Below, piece by piece: positions 21,030 to 29,655 of a DNA stretch of 64,000 bases. The position numbers and the translations under genes are program-made. The stretch comes from Mobilicoccus pelagius NBRC 104925 (GTDB lineage: Bacteria; Actinomycetota; Actinomycetes; Actinomycetales; Dermatophilaceae): NCBI RefSeq assembly GCF_000247995.1, contig NZ_BAFE01000047.1:34473-98472 (forward strand), in the 5' to 3' direction. Each line of letters begins with the position of its first letter. Within the stretch, counting starts at the first letter, position 1. The notes beneath the pieces were generated by a model. The model saw only the letters and a program-made list of their open reading frames with translations, was not told where the DNA came from and searched no databases.

Positions 21030-21035
21030 TACCCT
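21030..21035 (+). promoter_or_regulatory. -10 element, leaderless promoter
   Basis: TACCCT, 6 nt before the ATG of the S4-domain gene at 21042; it decides that start. Confidence 0.5.
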
Positions 21036-21041
21036 GAGGGG

Positions 21042-21431
21042 ATGAGCGAGACGGGCAGCGTGCGGGTGGACGTCTGGCTGTGGTCGGTGCGGATGTTCAA
21101 GAGCCGTTCCCTCGCCACGGCCGCGGTCAAGGCCGGGCACGTGCGCGTCGACGGGGCGCCGGTCAAGCCGTCGACGCCGGTGCGGGTCGGCAGTCGCGTC
21201 ACCGTGACGGGCGGCCTGCGCCCGCGCCTCCTCGTCGTGCAGCAACTCCTCACCAAGCGGGTGGGCGCGCCCCTCGCCGTCCAGGCCTACCTCGACGAGT
21301 CGCCCCCGCTGCCCCCGAAGGAGGAACGCCCCGCCCCCGTCGCCGTCCGCGAACGCGGCGCCGGTCGTCCGACGAAGCGCGACCGCCGCCGCCTCGACGA
21401 ACTCCGCGGCGAGCACGTCCCCGGTTTCTGA
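21042..21431 (+). CDS. S4-domain RNA-binding protein (Hsp15-like)
   Basis: 129 residues. Residues 8-65 are an S4 domain: RVDVWLWSVRMFKSRSLATA, AVKAGHVRVDGAPVKPST and VRVGSRVTVTGG. The C-terminal half is basic and ends with GRPTKRDRRRLDELRGE, as in the heat-shock protein Hsp15, which binds stalled 50S subunits with nascent chains. The start was placed at 21042 because of the leaderless promoter just before it, although the frame is open for 800 nt further upstream. Followed by a hairpin shared with the convergent MFS gene. Confidence 0.88.
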   Translation: MSETGSVRVDVWLWSVRMFKSRSLATAAVKAGHVRVDGAPVKPSTPVRVGSRVTVTGGLRPRLLVVQQLLTKRVGAPLAVQAYLDESPPLPPKEERPAPVAVRERGAGRPTKRDRRRLDELRGEHVPGF

Positions 21432-21455
21432 TCCGCTTCCGTCCACCCCCACACA

Positions 21456-21495
21456 CGACGACGGCCGCCCCCGGCGAGGGGAGCGACCGTCGTCG
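21456..21495. terminator. Bidirectional hairpin between S4 and MFS genes
   Basis: Stem CGACGACGG / CCGTCGTCG (9 bp perfect) around a GC-rich 22-nt loop that can extend the pairing; lies between two convergent stops. Confidence 0.6.
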
Positions 21496-21505
21496 CGTGC
21501 CGAGG

Positions 21506-23128
21506 TCAGTGGGTGGAGGCGGCCTGCCGGTCGACGGTGCTCGCGACCGCGGCGACCCGCATCGCCGCGAGGAACCCGAGGACGAGGAACGCCGTCGACA
21601 GGGCGATGGCCCACGACGCGGCCGTCGAGAACGTCGCCGGGTCGGCGCCGAAGCCACGTTCGCCGAGACCGGCCGCAAGAGCCGTTCCCGCGAGGGCCGT
21701 ACCGAGGGCCGAACCCACCTGACGCACCGTGCTCTGGACGGCCGAACCGGTGCCGGAGCGGCCCGTCGGCACGTCGAGGAGGACGGTCGAGGTGAGCTGC
21801 GCGGAGGCGAGACCGAGGCCGATGCCGTAGACGACGAGGCATGCGGCGACGAGCCACGGCGACGTCGTCGGGCTCAGCACGAACGCCGTCGCCGCGGCGC
21901 CGAGGACCTCGAGGCCGAGACCGAGGAGCACGACGCGCGGCGCCCCGAGGCGGGCGGCGATGTGACGGGCCTGCGCACCGGCGACGAACGCGCCGAGCGC
22001 CATCGCGGCGAGGACGACGCCCGAGGTCAGGGTCGTCTCGTGGAGCACCATGACGAGGTACATCGGGAGGACGAAGACGAGCGCGAACTCACCGACCGCA
22101 ACGGCCGCCGCCGCGACGTTGCCCCACCGGAAGCTGCCGATGCCGAAGAGAGAGAAGTCCATGATCCCCGTGCGGCCCCGACGGGCACGGCACTGCTCGA
22201 CGGCGTAGAACACGACGAGGAGGAGCGCACCGAGGGCGATCGCGACGGGCGCCGCGGAGACCGCCGCGTGCGCGGGCCACGTGAACCCCCCGAGGTGGAG
22301 CGCCTGCTTCGGCGTCCACCAGCCGAGGTCCTGCGCCTCGATGAGGCCGAACACGACGAGGCCGAACCCGGCCGCGCTCGTGAGCGCGCCCAGGACGTCG
22401 AGGCCGCCCGTGCCCCGCTCGCCGCGCGTCTCCGGGACGAACTTCAGGCCCGTCGCGACGATCGCGAGCCCGAAGGGGATGTTGACGAAGAAGATCCACC
22501 GCCACGAGGCGTACTGGGTGAGGACGCCGCCGAGGAGGGGTCCGACGGCCGCCATGCCCGACATCACCGCGCCCCACACGCCGAACGCCGCCGCACGCTC
22601 CTTGCCGCGGAAGATCGCGTTGACCGTGGAGAGGGTCGTCGGGAGGATCATCGCGCCGCCGATGCCCTGGAGGGCACGCGAGGCGATGAGGGCCCCGGCC
22701 GAGCCGGCGAACCCGGCGACGATGCTGCTCATCGTGAACACGGCGATGCCGCCGAGGAAGAGACGCCGACGCCCGAACCGGTCGCCGAGCCGCCCGAACG
22801 ACAGCAGGGAGGCGGCGAACACGACGGCGTAGAGGCTGTTGACCCACTGCGCCTCGGTGAGGTCGAGACGCAGGTTCCCGATGATCTGCGGGAGGGCGAC
22901 ACCGACGATCGTGCCGTCGAGGACGATCATCGACAGGCCCGCGGCGAGGACCCCGAGTGCGGCCCACCGGTGATCCGGGGCGCCGCCTCCCGAGGCCGCC
23001 GCGCGGGCGCCGTGGACGTCGCCGCCGAGAGGGGCGGTCGCGGGCGTGGTCGTCGAGGCGACGTGATGCGCCGCGTCGGTGGGCGCGTCGCCGGGGGTCC
23101 CCCCGGCGCGGGAAGTGCGGTCTGACAT
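21506..23128 (-). CDS. MFS drug efflux transporter, EmrB/QacA type (14 TM)
   Basis: 540 residues; ATG with AGGAG 8 nt upstream. After a 55-residue Ala/Thr-rich tail come 14 hydrophobic segments. Typical DHA2 motifs are ALGVLAAGLSMIVLDGTIVGVALP (TM1), GRLGDRFGRRRLFLGG (motif A), SRALQGIGGAMILPTTLS (motif B) and VGPLLGGVL (motif C). It should expel hydrophobic drugs by proton antiport. Divergent from a tetR gene, with a near-perfect palindrome between them, so it is very probably repressed by that regulator and induced by its substrate. Confidence 0.93.
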   Translation of the reverse strand: MSDRTSRAGGTPGDAPTDAAHHVASTTTPATAPLGGDVHGARAAASGGGAPDHRWAALGVLAAGLSMIVLDGTIVGVALPQIIGNLRLDLTEAQWVNSLYAVVFAASLLSFGRLGDRFGRRRLFLGGIAVFTMSSIVAGFAGSAGALIASRALQGIGGAMILPTTLSTVNAIFRGKERAAAFGVWGAVMSGMAAVGPLLGGVLTQYASWRWIFFVNIPFGLAIVATGLKFVPETRGERGTGGLDVLGALTSAAGFGLVVFGLIEAQDLGWWTPKQALHLGGFTWPAHAAVSAAPVAIALGALLLVVFYAVEQCRARRGRTGIMDFSLFGIGSFRWGNVAAAAVAVGEFALVFVLPMYLVMVLHETTLTSGVVLAAMALGAFVAGAQARHIAARLGAPRVVLLGLGLEVLGAAATAFVLSPTTSPWLVAACLVVYGIGLGLASAQLTSTVLLDVPTGRSGTGSAVQSTVRQVGSALGTALAGTALAAGLGERGFGADPATFSTAASWAIALSTAFLVLGFLAAMRVAAVASTVDRQAASTH

Positions 23129-23223
23129 CCCTGGATCTCCTGTGGGCACGGTGATGAGCACGACCCCGGTGCGCGGCGTGTCGGGTCGGCCCGCCGGTGT
23201 GCGGCCCGGGAACGTCACCTATT

Positions 23224-23244
23224 TTAGGGACAGGGTGTCGCTAA
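23224..23244. promoter_or_regulatory. TetR operator between the MFS and tetR genes
   Basis: 21-bp palindrome TTAGgGACA-N3-TGTCgCTAA in an AT-enriched patch between the divergent genes. Its dyad shape matches operators of TetR-family efflux regulators. It lies 96 nt before the MFS start and 122 nt before the tetR start. Confidence 0.7.
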
Positions 23245-23366
23245 CTCCACTCGGAGGCCTCCATCGAACGACCGATCGGCCGATGAGGAGGACGCGTCAC
23301 CGCGAGGAACGACGCACGTCACGCCCCACGCCGACCCGGGCCGCGGCCGGAGAGGAGACCACAGCC

Positions 23367-24107
23367 ATGCCACGGATCGCTGCCGCCACCGTGCGCGAGC
23401 ACCGCGAGAACGTGCGCACCGCCCTCGTCGACGCCGCCGAGTCGATCGCCCGCTCCGAGGGCGTCGAGGGACTCACGGCGGGCGCCGTGACGAAGGCCGC
23501 GGGGATCGCCCGCAACAGCATCTACCGCTACGTCGATTCGGTCGACGACCTGCGAGGACTCGTCCTCGAACGTCACCTGCCGGGATGGACGAGCGCCGTC
23601 ACCGAGGCCGTCGAGGACGCCGGCGACGACCCCGCCGCCCGGATCCTCGCCTGGGCGGACGCCAACCTCGTCCAGGCCGCCGACACCGGTCACGGCTGGC
23701 TCATGGATCTCGCCCGCGGCATCACGCTCGGCACCGGCACCCGCGACGCCGTCGACCACGCCCACCGCGACGCCGAGGACGTCATCCTCGTCGAATGGCG
23801 CCGTCTGCTCCGGCGGGCGCCCGCCCCGATGGCGGGTGCGCCGACGAACACCGCGACCGATACCGCGTCGCAAGCCCTTCCGGACGACGACACGGGCGCG
23901 GGCACAGGTGGCGAGGAGGACGTGGCGCTCGAACGACGTGCACGCATCGGGGCCGAGCTCACGCGCAGCCTCGTCAACGGCGGGTTCCGCCTTCTCGACC
24001 ATGGCGACCGTCTCGCCGCCGTGGCCCCGGCCGTGCTCGGGGCGGTCGAGGCGATGCTCCCCACGACCTCCTCCGACCGGGCGCGGAGAAACACGTCCCG
24101 GGGCTGA
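23367..24107 (+). CDS. TetR-family transcriptional regulator
   Basis: 246 residues, GAGGAG 9 nt before the ATG. The N-terminal helix-turn-helix is VRTALVDAAESIARSEGVEG followed by LTAGAVTKAAGIARNSIYRYV (residues ~17-57). The ligand domain from ~65 contains an Asp/Thr-rich insertion (TNTATDTASQALPDDDTGAG) near 165-190 that looks like a disordered loop. It probably binds the palindrome upstream and represses both itself and the MFS pump, releasing DNA on drug binding. Confidence 0.92.
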   Translation: MPRIAAATVREHRENVRTALVDAAESIARSEGVEGLTAGAVTKAAGIARNSIYRYVDSVDDLRGLVLERHLPGWTSAVTEAVEDAGDDPAARILAWADANLVQAADTGHGWLMDLARGITLGTGTRDAVDHAHRDAEDVILVEWRRLLRRAPAPMAGAPTNTATDTASQALPDDDTGAGTGGEEDVALERRARIGAELTRSLVNGGFRLLDHGDRLAAVAPAVLGAVEAMLPTTSSDRARRNTSRG

Positions 24108-24218
24108 ACACCCCGCCGGGGGCGCTGCGTGGCACCCGACCCCGCCGCCTGACCCCACGCTCCCGGTCACCTCCGACACCGCCTCGTGAACGAGGGGCGG
24201 AGCGCGCGAAGCGGCCCG

Positions 24219-24881
24219 TCAGCCGCCGATGCGGCCGAGGAGGGAGTCGTCGAGGTGCTCGAGGAGGTCGGCGGGGTTCTTCCACACCTCCGCGGCACCG
24301 GCATCGCGGAGTGCGGCCTCGCCGACGCCACCGCCGAGGACCGCGACGCACGGGATGCCTGCCTTGGTCGCCGCCTGCACGTCCCACACGGTGTCGCCGA
24401 GGGCGACGGTGCGCTCGGGGTCGAGGTCGCCCGCCTTCATCGCGACCTCCATGAGGTCGGGGGCGGGCTTGGCCTCCTCGACGTCGCCGGAGGTGGCGGC
24501 CGCGGCGAGGACGGACTCGTCGACGCCGATGGCGGGGAGCATCCAGTCGAGGTCGCTCTTGCGACCGCTCGTCGCGATGACGACGGCGAGCCCTCGCCCG
24601 TCGCACTCCCGGAGGAGGTCGGCGGCGCGCGGGAAGGCGCGCACGTCGTCCTGGAACGTCTCGTACTCGTTGCCGTGGGTCTCACCGACGGCGTCGTCGG
24701 TGCCGCCGGTGACGTACTCGACGAGCCCGTCGCTCGCGATGCCGATGGCGGCGTGGATCGTCGTCATCTCGACGCCGTCGTAGCCGTGCTTGCGCAGGGC
24801 GCGGGCCCAGGCGACGACGTGGAGGTAGTTCGTGTCGAGCATCGTGCCGTCGAGGTCGACGATCACTCCGGGGCGGCTCAT
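24219..24881 (-). CDS. HAD-superfamily hydrolase
   Basis: 220 residues, GAGAGGA upstream of the ATG. Motif I DLDGTMLDT with nucleophile Asp9 and acid Asp11; motif II VIATSGRKSDLD near 97; motif III Lys in EEAKPAPDLMEVA near 139; motif IV ALGDTVWDVQAATKAGI near 163. The cap insert after motif I (NYLHVVAWARALRKHGYD, then HAAIG) is of the phosphoglycolate phosphatase/beta-phosphoglucomutase type. A phosphatase of a small phosphorylated metabolite is likely; the substrate is not evident. It follows the lactonase-like gene on the same strand after 77 nt and could share its transcript. Confidence 0.88.
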   Translation of the reverse strand: MSRPGVIVDLDGTMLDTNYLHVVAWARALRKHGYDGVEMTTIHAAIGIASDGLVEYVTGGTDDAVGETHGNEYETFQDDVRAFPRAADLLRECDGRGLAVVIATSGRKSDLDWMLPAIGVDESVLAAAATSGDVEEAKPAPDLMEVAMKAGDLDPERTVALGDTVWDVQAATKAGIPCVAVLGGGVGEAALRDAGAAEVWKNPADLLEHLDDSLLGRIGG

Positions 24882-24958
24882 GAGGGGTCCTCTCGTCGGG
24901 GGCGCTGGCGTCGGGGTGGTGGGCGCGTCGGGGTGGTGACGCCGGGAATGTCGGGGTG

Positions 24959-25966
24959 TCAGACGAACGAGACCCAGCGGGCGGTCTCGCCGACGTCCGT
25001 GCGGTCGAGGAGCTCGGGGGTGCCGTCGGCGGTGAGGCGGTAGAGCGCGGCATGCGGGGACTTCTCCCCGACGACGACGACGTGCCGCCCGTCGGGGGCG
25101 ATGCCGAACGCGCGCGGCTGGGTCTCGGTGTCGATCGTCGAGACGACCTCGCCGAGTCGGCCGTCCTCGCCGAGCGTGACGGTGGCGAGGGTGGAGGCGG
25201 TGCGTTCGGAGGCGAGGAGCACACCCCCGGTGCGGTGGACGTCGGCACCCCATCGCAGGTGCTCCTCCGCGGGATCGGCACCCATGACGCTGTGGCCGAG
25301 GCCCGCCTCCGGGTCGTCGATGCGCACGGACTCGTCGCGGACGAGCGTGCCGTGTTCGCCGACGACGAACCGGAACACCTCGGCCGAGTACTCGGTGACG
25401 AGGTAGGCGACGTCACCGTCGATCTCGAGGTGGCGCGGTCCGCACCCGTCGGGCAGGGCGACGGTGGGCGGGTCGAGCGGGGTGAGCGTGCCGGACTCGT
25501 CGACGCCGAACTGGGCGACGAGGTCGTCGCCGAGCGCGACGACGTAGGCGTGCTCACCGCTCGCGTCGGTGACGACGCAGTGACAGTTGGCGTACTCGGT
25601 GCGGGAGACCTCCGCGCCGACCTCCCCCTGATCGACGTGCCACGACGCGGCGAACCCTCCGTCGTAGGACGCCCCGAGGAGGGTGGCGCCGCCGGGAGCG
25701 AGGAAGACATAGGCGAGCGGGGCCTCGACCTCGCGGCGCGCGACCGGGGTGAGCTCGCCGGACTCCGCATCCAGGCGCAGCGTGACGATCGCGGGTTCCT
25801 TCGTCGCCGCGTACACGAGGCCCTGCACGTGGTCGACGGCGAGCGTGCCGCACCCTTCTCCGACCAGCGACGTCGAGAGGGTCGTGAGCGACCCCTTCTC
25901 GGGATCGAGACGGAGGGAGGTGATCGTGCCGTCTCCGGCGTTCGCGACGAGGACGAGAGTGGTCAT
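24959..25966 (-). CDS. Lactonase-family seven-bladed beta-propeller protein
   Basis: 335 residues without a signal peptide. Repeated blade-like units occur: LVANAGDGTITSLRLDPEKG, HVQGLVYAATKE, YDGGFAASWHVD, ANCHCVVTDASGEHAYVVAL and GIAPDGRHVVVVGE. This pattern is that of the YkgB/Pgl-type 6-phosphogluconolactonase family (PF10282). It may hydrolyse 6-phosphogluconolactone, but many family members have other or unknown roles, so the pathway is not assigned. TACGGT stands 6 nt before the ATG, indicating a leaderless message. Confidence 0.82.
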   Translation of the reverse strand: MTTLVLVANAGDGTITSLRLDPEKGSLTTLSTSLVGEGCGTLAVDHVQGLVYAATKEPAIVTLRLDAESGELTPVARREVEAPLAYVFLAPGGATLLGASYDGGFAASWHVDQGEVGAEVSRTEYANCHCVVTDASGEHAYVVALGDDLVAQFGVDESGTLTPLDPPTVALPDGCGPRHLEIDGDVAYLVTEYSAEVFRFVVGEHGTLVRDESVRIDDPEAGLGHSVMGADPAEEHLRWGADVHRTGGVLLASERTASTLATVTLGEDGRLGEVVSTIDTETQPRAFGIAPDGRHVVVVGEKSPHAALYRLTADGTPELLDRTDVGETARWVSFV

Positions 25967-25972
25967 GGGACG

Positions 25973-25978
25973 ACCGTA
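25973..25978 (-). promoter_or_regulatory. -10 element, leaderless promoter
   Basis: TACGGT on the minus strand, 6 nt before the ATG of the lactonase-like gene at 25966. Confidence 0.5.
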
Positions 25979-26093
25979 GCGCCGTGCCCCGACGACCCTT
26001 CCCGCAACCCCACGTGTCCGCGCCGCGCACCTGCCTCACCACCGCGCGACGCCCCGCGCCCGAACCTCCTCGTCGAGGGCACCCTCGCGCGCC

Positions 26094-26621
26094 TCAGCGT
26101 CGGGCGCGCATGTCGCGGACGTTGACGAGGTTGCCGCACTGCGTCGAGCAGTAGCGGCGGGAGCGGTTGCGCGAGAGGTCGACGAGGACCCCGTCGCAGT
26201 CATCCCGTGCGCACGTGTGGAGGCGGTCGAGCTCCCCGGCGCGGACGACGTCGACCATCGCCATCGCGAACTCGATGGCCATGCGGGTGGCGAGCGGCTG
26301 TTCGGGGGAGGTGGCGTGGAGGTGGTAGTCCCACCAGCCCTCGTGACGGACGAGGCGCGGGAGGGCGCGACCCTGCTCGAGGAGGTCGTTGATCTCCTCG
26401 ACGACGCCGTCCTCGTCCCGGCCCCACAGGCCCCGCAGCCGGACGGCGAGCCGCCGGACCTCGTGGAGCTCGGCGTCGTCGTGGGTGCGGGAACCGGTGA
26501 ACTCCCACTTCGCGCAGAAGGAGTCGAGATCCTCGGGGGTCGTGAGCCGATCCGCGGCGACCCCATTGACGAGATCGACGGTCGTCTCGAGCGACACCCG
26601 AGTGTCATGGGCGAAATTCAC
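26094..26621 (-). CDS. CGNR zinc-finger transcriptional regulator
   Basis: 175 residues, GTG start with GGAG 8 nt upstream. Residues 1-125 are the ligand-type ABATE region (FAHDTRVSLETTVDLVN, GWWDYHLHA). The C-terminus is a CGNR zinc finger with C137-x4-C142 and C158-x3-C162 followed by GN (RRYCSTQCGN) and a basic end. Family members are regarded as transcription factors. It is divergent from the PhyH-type oxygenase gene with a palindrome in between, so it most likely controls that gene and itself. Confidence 0.88.
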   Translation of the reverse strand: MNFAHDTRVSLETTVDLVNGVAADRLTTPEDLDSFCAKWEFTGSRTHDDAELHEVRRLAVRLRGLWGRDEDGVVEEINDLLEQGRALPRLVRHEGWWDYHLHATSPEQPLATRMAIEFAMAMVDVVRAGELDRLHTCARDDCDGVLVDLSRNRSRRYCSTQCGNLVNVRDMRARR

Positions 26622-26644
26622 CTTGACTCCTGACTCCGATGGTC

Positions 26645-26664
26645 CTTACCGTCATGATCGTAAG
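26645..26664. promoter_or_regulatory. Palindromic operator between the CGNR and oxygenase genes
   Basis: 20-bp dyad CTTAC-cg-TCATGA-tc-GTAAG, centred 33 nt upstream of the CGNR start and 71 nt upstream of the oxygenase start. It is an AT-rich island in GC-rich DNA and the obvious binding site for a dimeric regulator. Confidence 0.6.
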
Positions 26665-26725
26665 TCTGCTTCACCACTGACATCCGCACGGGCCGACCGG
26701 CCACCCGACTCGACGAGGAGTCCCC

Positions 26726-27526
26726 ATGCACATCGACGGCGACCTGGCCCGCGACGGCGCCTGCTGCGTCCGCGGCGTCACCACACCCGAGTACGTCGAG
26801 CTGGCCCGCGCTGCCGTCGACGCCGTTCTCGCCGACCTCTCCCCCGGCGCCAAGCGGGCGAGCACCGGCGACGACGGCGCGTTCGTCGAGGACTTCTGTC
26901 GCTGGCAGGACGTCCCCGAGATCGAGCGGTTCGCCCGCGAATCCGGGGTCGCCCAGGTCGCCGGCCAGCTCATGGGCGCCCGCCAGGTGCGGCTCTACCA
27001 CGACCACGTGCTCGTCAAGGAGCCCGGGACACGGCAGCGCACCCCCTGGCACCAGGACCAGCCCTACTACAACGTCGCGGGCGCCCAGAACGTCTCGATG
27101 TGGTTCCCGGTCGACCCGGTGGCCCGCGAGTCGACGCTCGAGTTCGTCGCGGGATCCCACCTCGGACCGTGGTTCATGCCGCGCACGTTCCTCGACGACC
27201 AGGCCAAGTGGTTCCCCGAGGGCAGCCTCGCCGAGCTGCCGCAGATCGACGGCAACCCCGAGTTCACGATCCTCGGCTGGGAGCTCGAACCGGGCGACGC
27301 GGTGTTCTTCAACATGGCGACCCTCCATGCCGCGGGCGGGGTGTCGGGCACGCACCGCCGCCGCGTGCTCTCCCTGCGCTTCCTCGGCGAGGAGATGCGC
27401 CACGCTCCGCGGGCGTGGACGACGTCCCCGCCGTTCCCCGGCCTCGTCGACGAGCTGCCCGACGGCGCCCCGCTCGACCACCCGCTCTTCCCCGTGCTCT
27501 GGGAGCGTGACACCGCGGCGGCGTGA
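26726..27526 (+). CDS. Phytanoyl-CoA dioxygenase (PhyH) family oxygenase
   Basis: 266 residues, GAGGAG 8 nt before the ATG. Cupin-fold Fe(II)/2-oxoglutarate oxygenase: the facial triad is His109-Gln-Asp111 (in TPWHQDQPYYN) and His201 (in NMATLHAAGG), with the 2-oxoglutarate-binding Arg in GTHRRRVLSLRF. Bacterial members hydroxylate varied small molecules. The substrate is unknown, and the only genetic hint is the divergent CGNR regulator. No transporter or dehydrogenase accompanies it. Confidence 0.88.
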   Translation: MHIDGDLARDGACCVRGVTTPEYVELARAAVDAVLADLSPGAKRASTGDDGAFVEDFCRWQDVPEIERFARESGVAQVAGQLMGARQVRLYHDHVLVKEPGTRQRTPWHQDQPYYNVAGAQNVSMWFPVDPVARESTLEFVAGSHLGPWFMPRTFLDDQAKWFPEGSLAELPQIDGNPEFTILGWELEPGDAVFFNMATLHAAGGVSGTHRRRVLSLRFLGEEMRHAPRAWTTSPPFPGLVDELPDGAPLDHPLFPVLWERDTAAA

Positions 27527-27580
27527 GCGCCCCGCCCGCCGCCTCGCGTCACCGTGGGGGCGGCGGGCAGAATCGGGCGG

Positions 27581-28732
27581 GTGCAGTGCGACTACTTCGA
27601 CGCCGGGATGTGCCGGTCGTGCACCCGCATGGGTGAGCCCTACCCCCGCCAGGTCGCGGAGAAGGACGCACGGGTGCGCGAGATCGTCGGCCCCCGAGCC
27701 GGACTCGCCTGGGAGGAGCCGTTCGCCTCACCGGAGTCCCATTTCCGCGCCAAGGCGAAGATGATCGTCGGCGGCACCCCGGAGGCGCCGACGTTCGGCA
27801 TCCTCGACGGCGACGGGCACGGGATCGACCTCCGCGCCTGCGGACTCCTCGGCCCGGCGACGACGGCTGCGATGCCCGTCCTCGCCGAGTTCGTCACCGC
27901 CCAGGGGTTGCGCCCCTACGACGTGCCGCGACGCACCGGCGAGCTCAAGAACGTCCACGTGCTGGAGTCCGAATCCGGCGAGCTCATGCTGCGATTCGTC
28001 CTCCGCTCGGAGGGACAGGTCGGACGCATCCGCCGCGGCCTGCCCGCCCTGCAGGCGGCGCTGCCCGGGTTGCGGGTCGTCTCGGCCAACCTCCTCCCTC
28101 AGCACGCCGCCCTCCCCGAGGGCGACGAGGAGATCCTCCTCACCGAGGAGTCGACCCTCGCGACGGCGGTCGGTGACGTCGTCCTCCACCCGATGCCCGG
28201 CGCGTTCGTCCAGACGAACACCGCGGTCGCGGCGGGGCTGTACCGCCAGGCGGCGACGTGGATCGACGAGACCCTCCCCGACCTCACCCACCGCGGCGAC
28301 GGCACCCCACCTCGGATCCTCGACCTCTACTGCGGCATCGGCGGATTCGCGCTCCACGCCGCGGCGCCCGGGCGGGACGTCCTCGGCGTCGAGGTGAGCG
28401 CGCCCGCCGTCGCGAGCGCCCGTCGCAGCGCGGAGGAGGCCGGCCTCTCCGCGCGATTCGAGGTGGGAGACGCGACGGCGTACGCCGAATCCCTCGACGA
28501 GGCGCCCGATCTCGTCGTCGTCAACCCGCCGAGGCGCGGCATCGGGACCCGTCTGTCGACGTGGCTCGAGAACTCCGGCCTGCGCGCCGTCGTCTACTCG
28601 AGCTGCAACCCCACGACCCTCGCACGCGACCTCGACGCCATGCCGTCCCTGCGGCCGGTGCGCGCCCGCCTCTTCGACATGTTCCCGCAGTCCGACCACG
28701 CCGAGGTCCTCATGCTCCTGCGCCGCGCCTGA
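27581..28732 (+). CDS. rlmC: 23S rRNA (uracil-C5)-methyltransferase RlmC
   Basis: 383 residues. GTG 27581 was chosen because it yields VQCDYFDAGMCRSC, matching the short N-terminus of RlmC (RumB), with no TRAM domain. Fe-S ligands are Cys3, Cys11, Cys14 and a Cys in DLRACG near 83. SAM-binding motif LDLYCGIGGFALHAA near 247, VVNPPRRGIG near 307, and the catalytic Cys342 in YSSCNPTTLARDL. The target would be U747 (E. coli numbering) of 23S rRNA. A CAGAAT hexamer 7 nt upstream hints at a leaderless start. A hairpin follows the stop. Confidence 0.92.
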   Translation: MQCDYFDAGMCRSCTRMGEPYPRQVAEKDARVREIVGPRAGLAWEEPFASPESHFRAKAKMIVGGTPEAPTFGILDGDGHGIDLRACGLLGPATTAAMPVLAEFVTAQGLRPYDVPRRTGELKNVHVLESESGELMLRFVLRSEGQVGRIRRGLPALQAALPGLRVVSANLLPQHAALPEGDEEILLTEESTLATAVGDVVLHPMPGAFVQTNTAVAAGLYRQAATWIDETLPDLTHRGDGTPPRILDLYCGIGGFALHAAAPGRDVLGVEVSAPAVASARRSAEEAGLSARFEVGDATAYAESLDEAPDLVVVNPPRRGIGTRLSTWLENSGLRAVVYSSCNPTTLARDLDAMPSLRPVRARLFDMFPQSDHAEVLMLLRRA

Positions 28733-28763
28733 GCACCGGCCACCCGACGGGCCCGGGGACGAG

Positions 28764-28800
28764 GACGTCCCCCGGTCCAGGGGATCGGGCGGGGGACGTC
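28764..28800 (+). terminator. Hairpin after rlmC
   Basis: Perfect 11-bp stem GACGTCCCCCG / CGGGGGACGTC with a 15-nt loop, 31 nt after the rlmC stop codon. Confidence 0.6.
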
Positions 28801-28914
28801 GGACGTGTGGGGGCAGGACCTGCATCGGCAGGGTGACGTGTCAGGGGCGCACGCTCGTGCCCGCCACCCACGTGCGGCAGCCGTCGAGGAATGGGGGACA
28901 CGATCCAGTGGCGC

Positions 28915-29521
28915 GAACTCTTGGCCTGGTCGAACTGCGCCGCGTAGGCGAGTTCGAGCTCGGCGAGGTCACTCGCCGTGAGGCCGCCGCGCATCGTCGT
29001 CGCGATGACGTCGATGCGCCTGTCCGCCCCGTGGCGGCCGACCGCCTGCGCACCGCGGATCGCGTCGGTCTCGGTGTCGACCAGGAGTTCGAGGGTTTGC
29101 CCCTCGGCACCCGGGCAGTACCCGGCGCGTGAGAGGGGTGGGTGTGGATCGCCCGGTAGGGACGCCGCGCGGCGGCGGACGGACGCCGCTCGTTCCAGCC
29201 GACGGTGACGACCTGGAGGCCGCACACCCCGACGACCGCCGCGCCGAGGACGGGCCGGGCGGCGACGTCACGGCCCGCGATCGTGTCGGTGATGCGATGC
29301 CCCTGGAGGTTGGTGGTGTTCGCGAGGGGGACGAGCACCTCCTCACCGTCGATCGCGTCGCACTTGGCGACGGCCGACGTGGCACGGCAGAGGCCGCAGT
29401 TCGCGAACGACACGTGGCCGCCGCGCTCGACGACCGTGATGCTCGCGTGCTCGTCGAGACGACGCAGTCGGGTGGCCGCGGACATTCCGGCGGCGACGCC
29501 GCCGACCATGACGATGTTCAT
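28915..29521 (-). pseudogene. Decayed CoA-disulfide reductase / FAD-dependent NADH oxidoreductase
   Basis: From ATG 29521 the first 43 residues are a normal FAD start (IVMVGGVAAGMSAATRLRRL, SFANCGL with the redox Cys). The next residues (AIDGEEVLVPLANTTNLQGH, RPVLGAAVVGVCGLQ) belong to the late FAD domain, so about 240 central residues are deleted. At about 29120 the frame shifts. The dimerisation domain continues in another frame (GYCPGAEGQTLELLVDTETD, IDVIATTMRGGLTASDLAEL) and stops matching after the AQFDQAK region near 28920. The gene cannot make a working enzyme. A CstR-type operator still lies in its promoter. Confidence 0.85.
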
Positions 29522-29529
29522 GGCCGATT

Positions 29530-29547
29530 GATACCGGGGGGGGTATC
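29530..29547. promoter_or_regulatory. CsoR/CstR-type operator upstream of the decayed reductase
   Basis: GATACC-G6-GGTATC: 6-bp perfect inverted arms around a G-run, the shape of CsoR/CstR-family sites. It ends 9 nt before the pseudogene ATG. Confidence 0.6.
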
Positions 29548-29655
29548 CGTACGTCAGGCCCGCCGCGCGCGCAGCGCCCACCCCGAGGCGCCGATCCCCG
29601 ACACGCCTCCCCCGTCCGACACCCGCCCGCGAGGGCACCCTGGCAGGCTGGCGTC

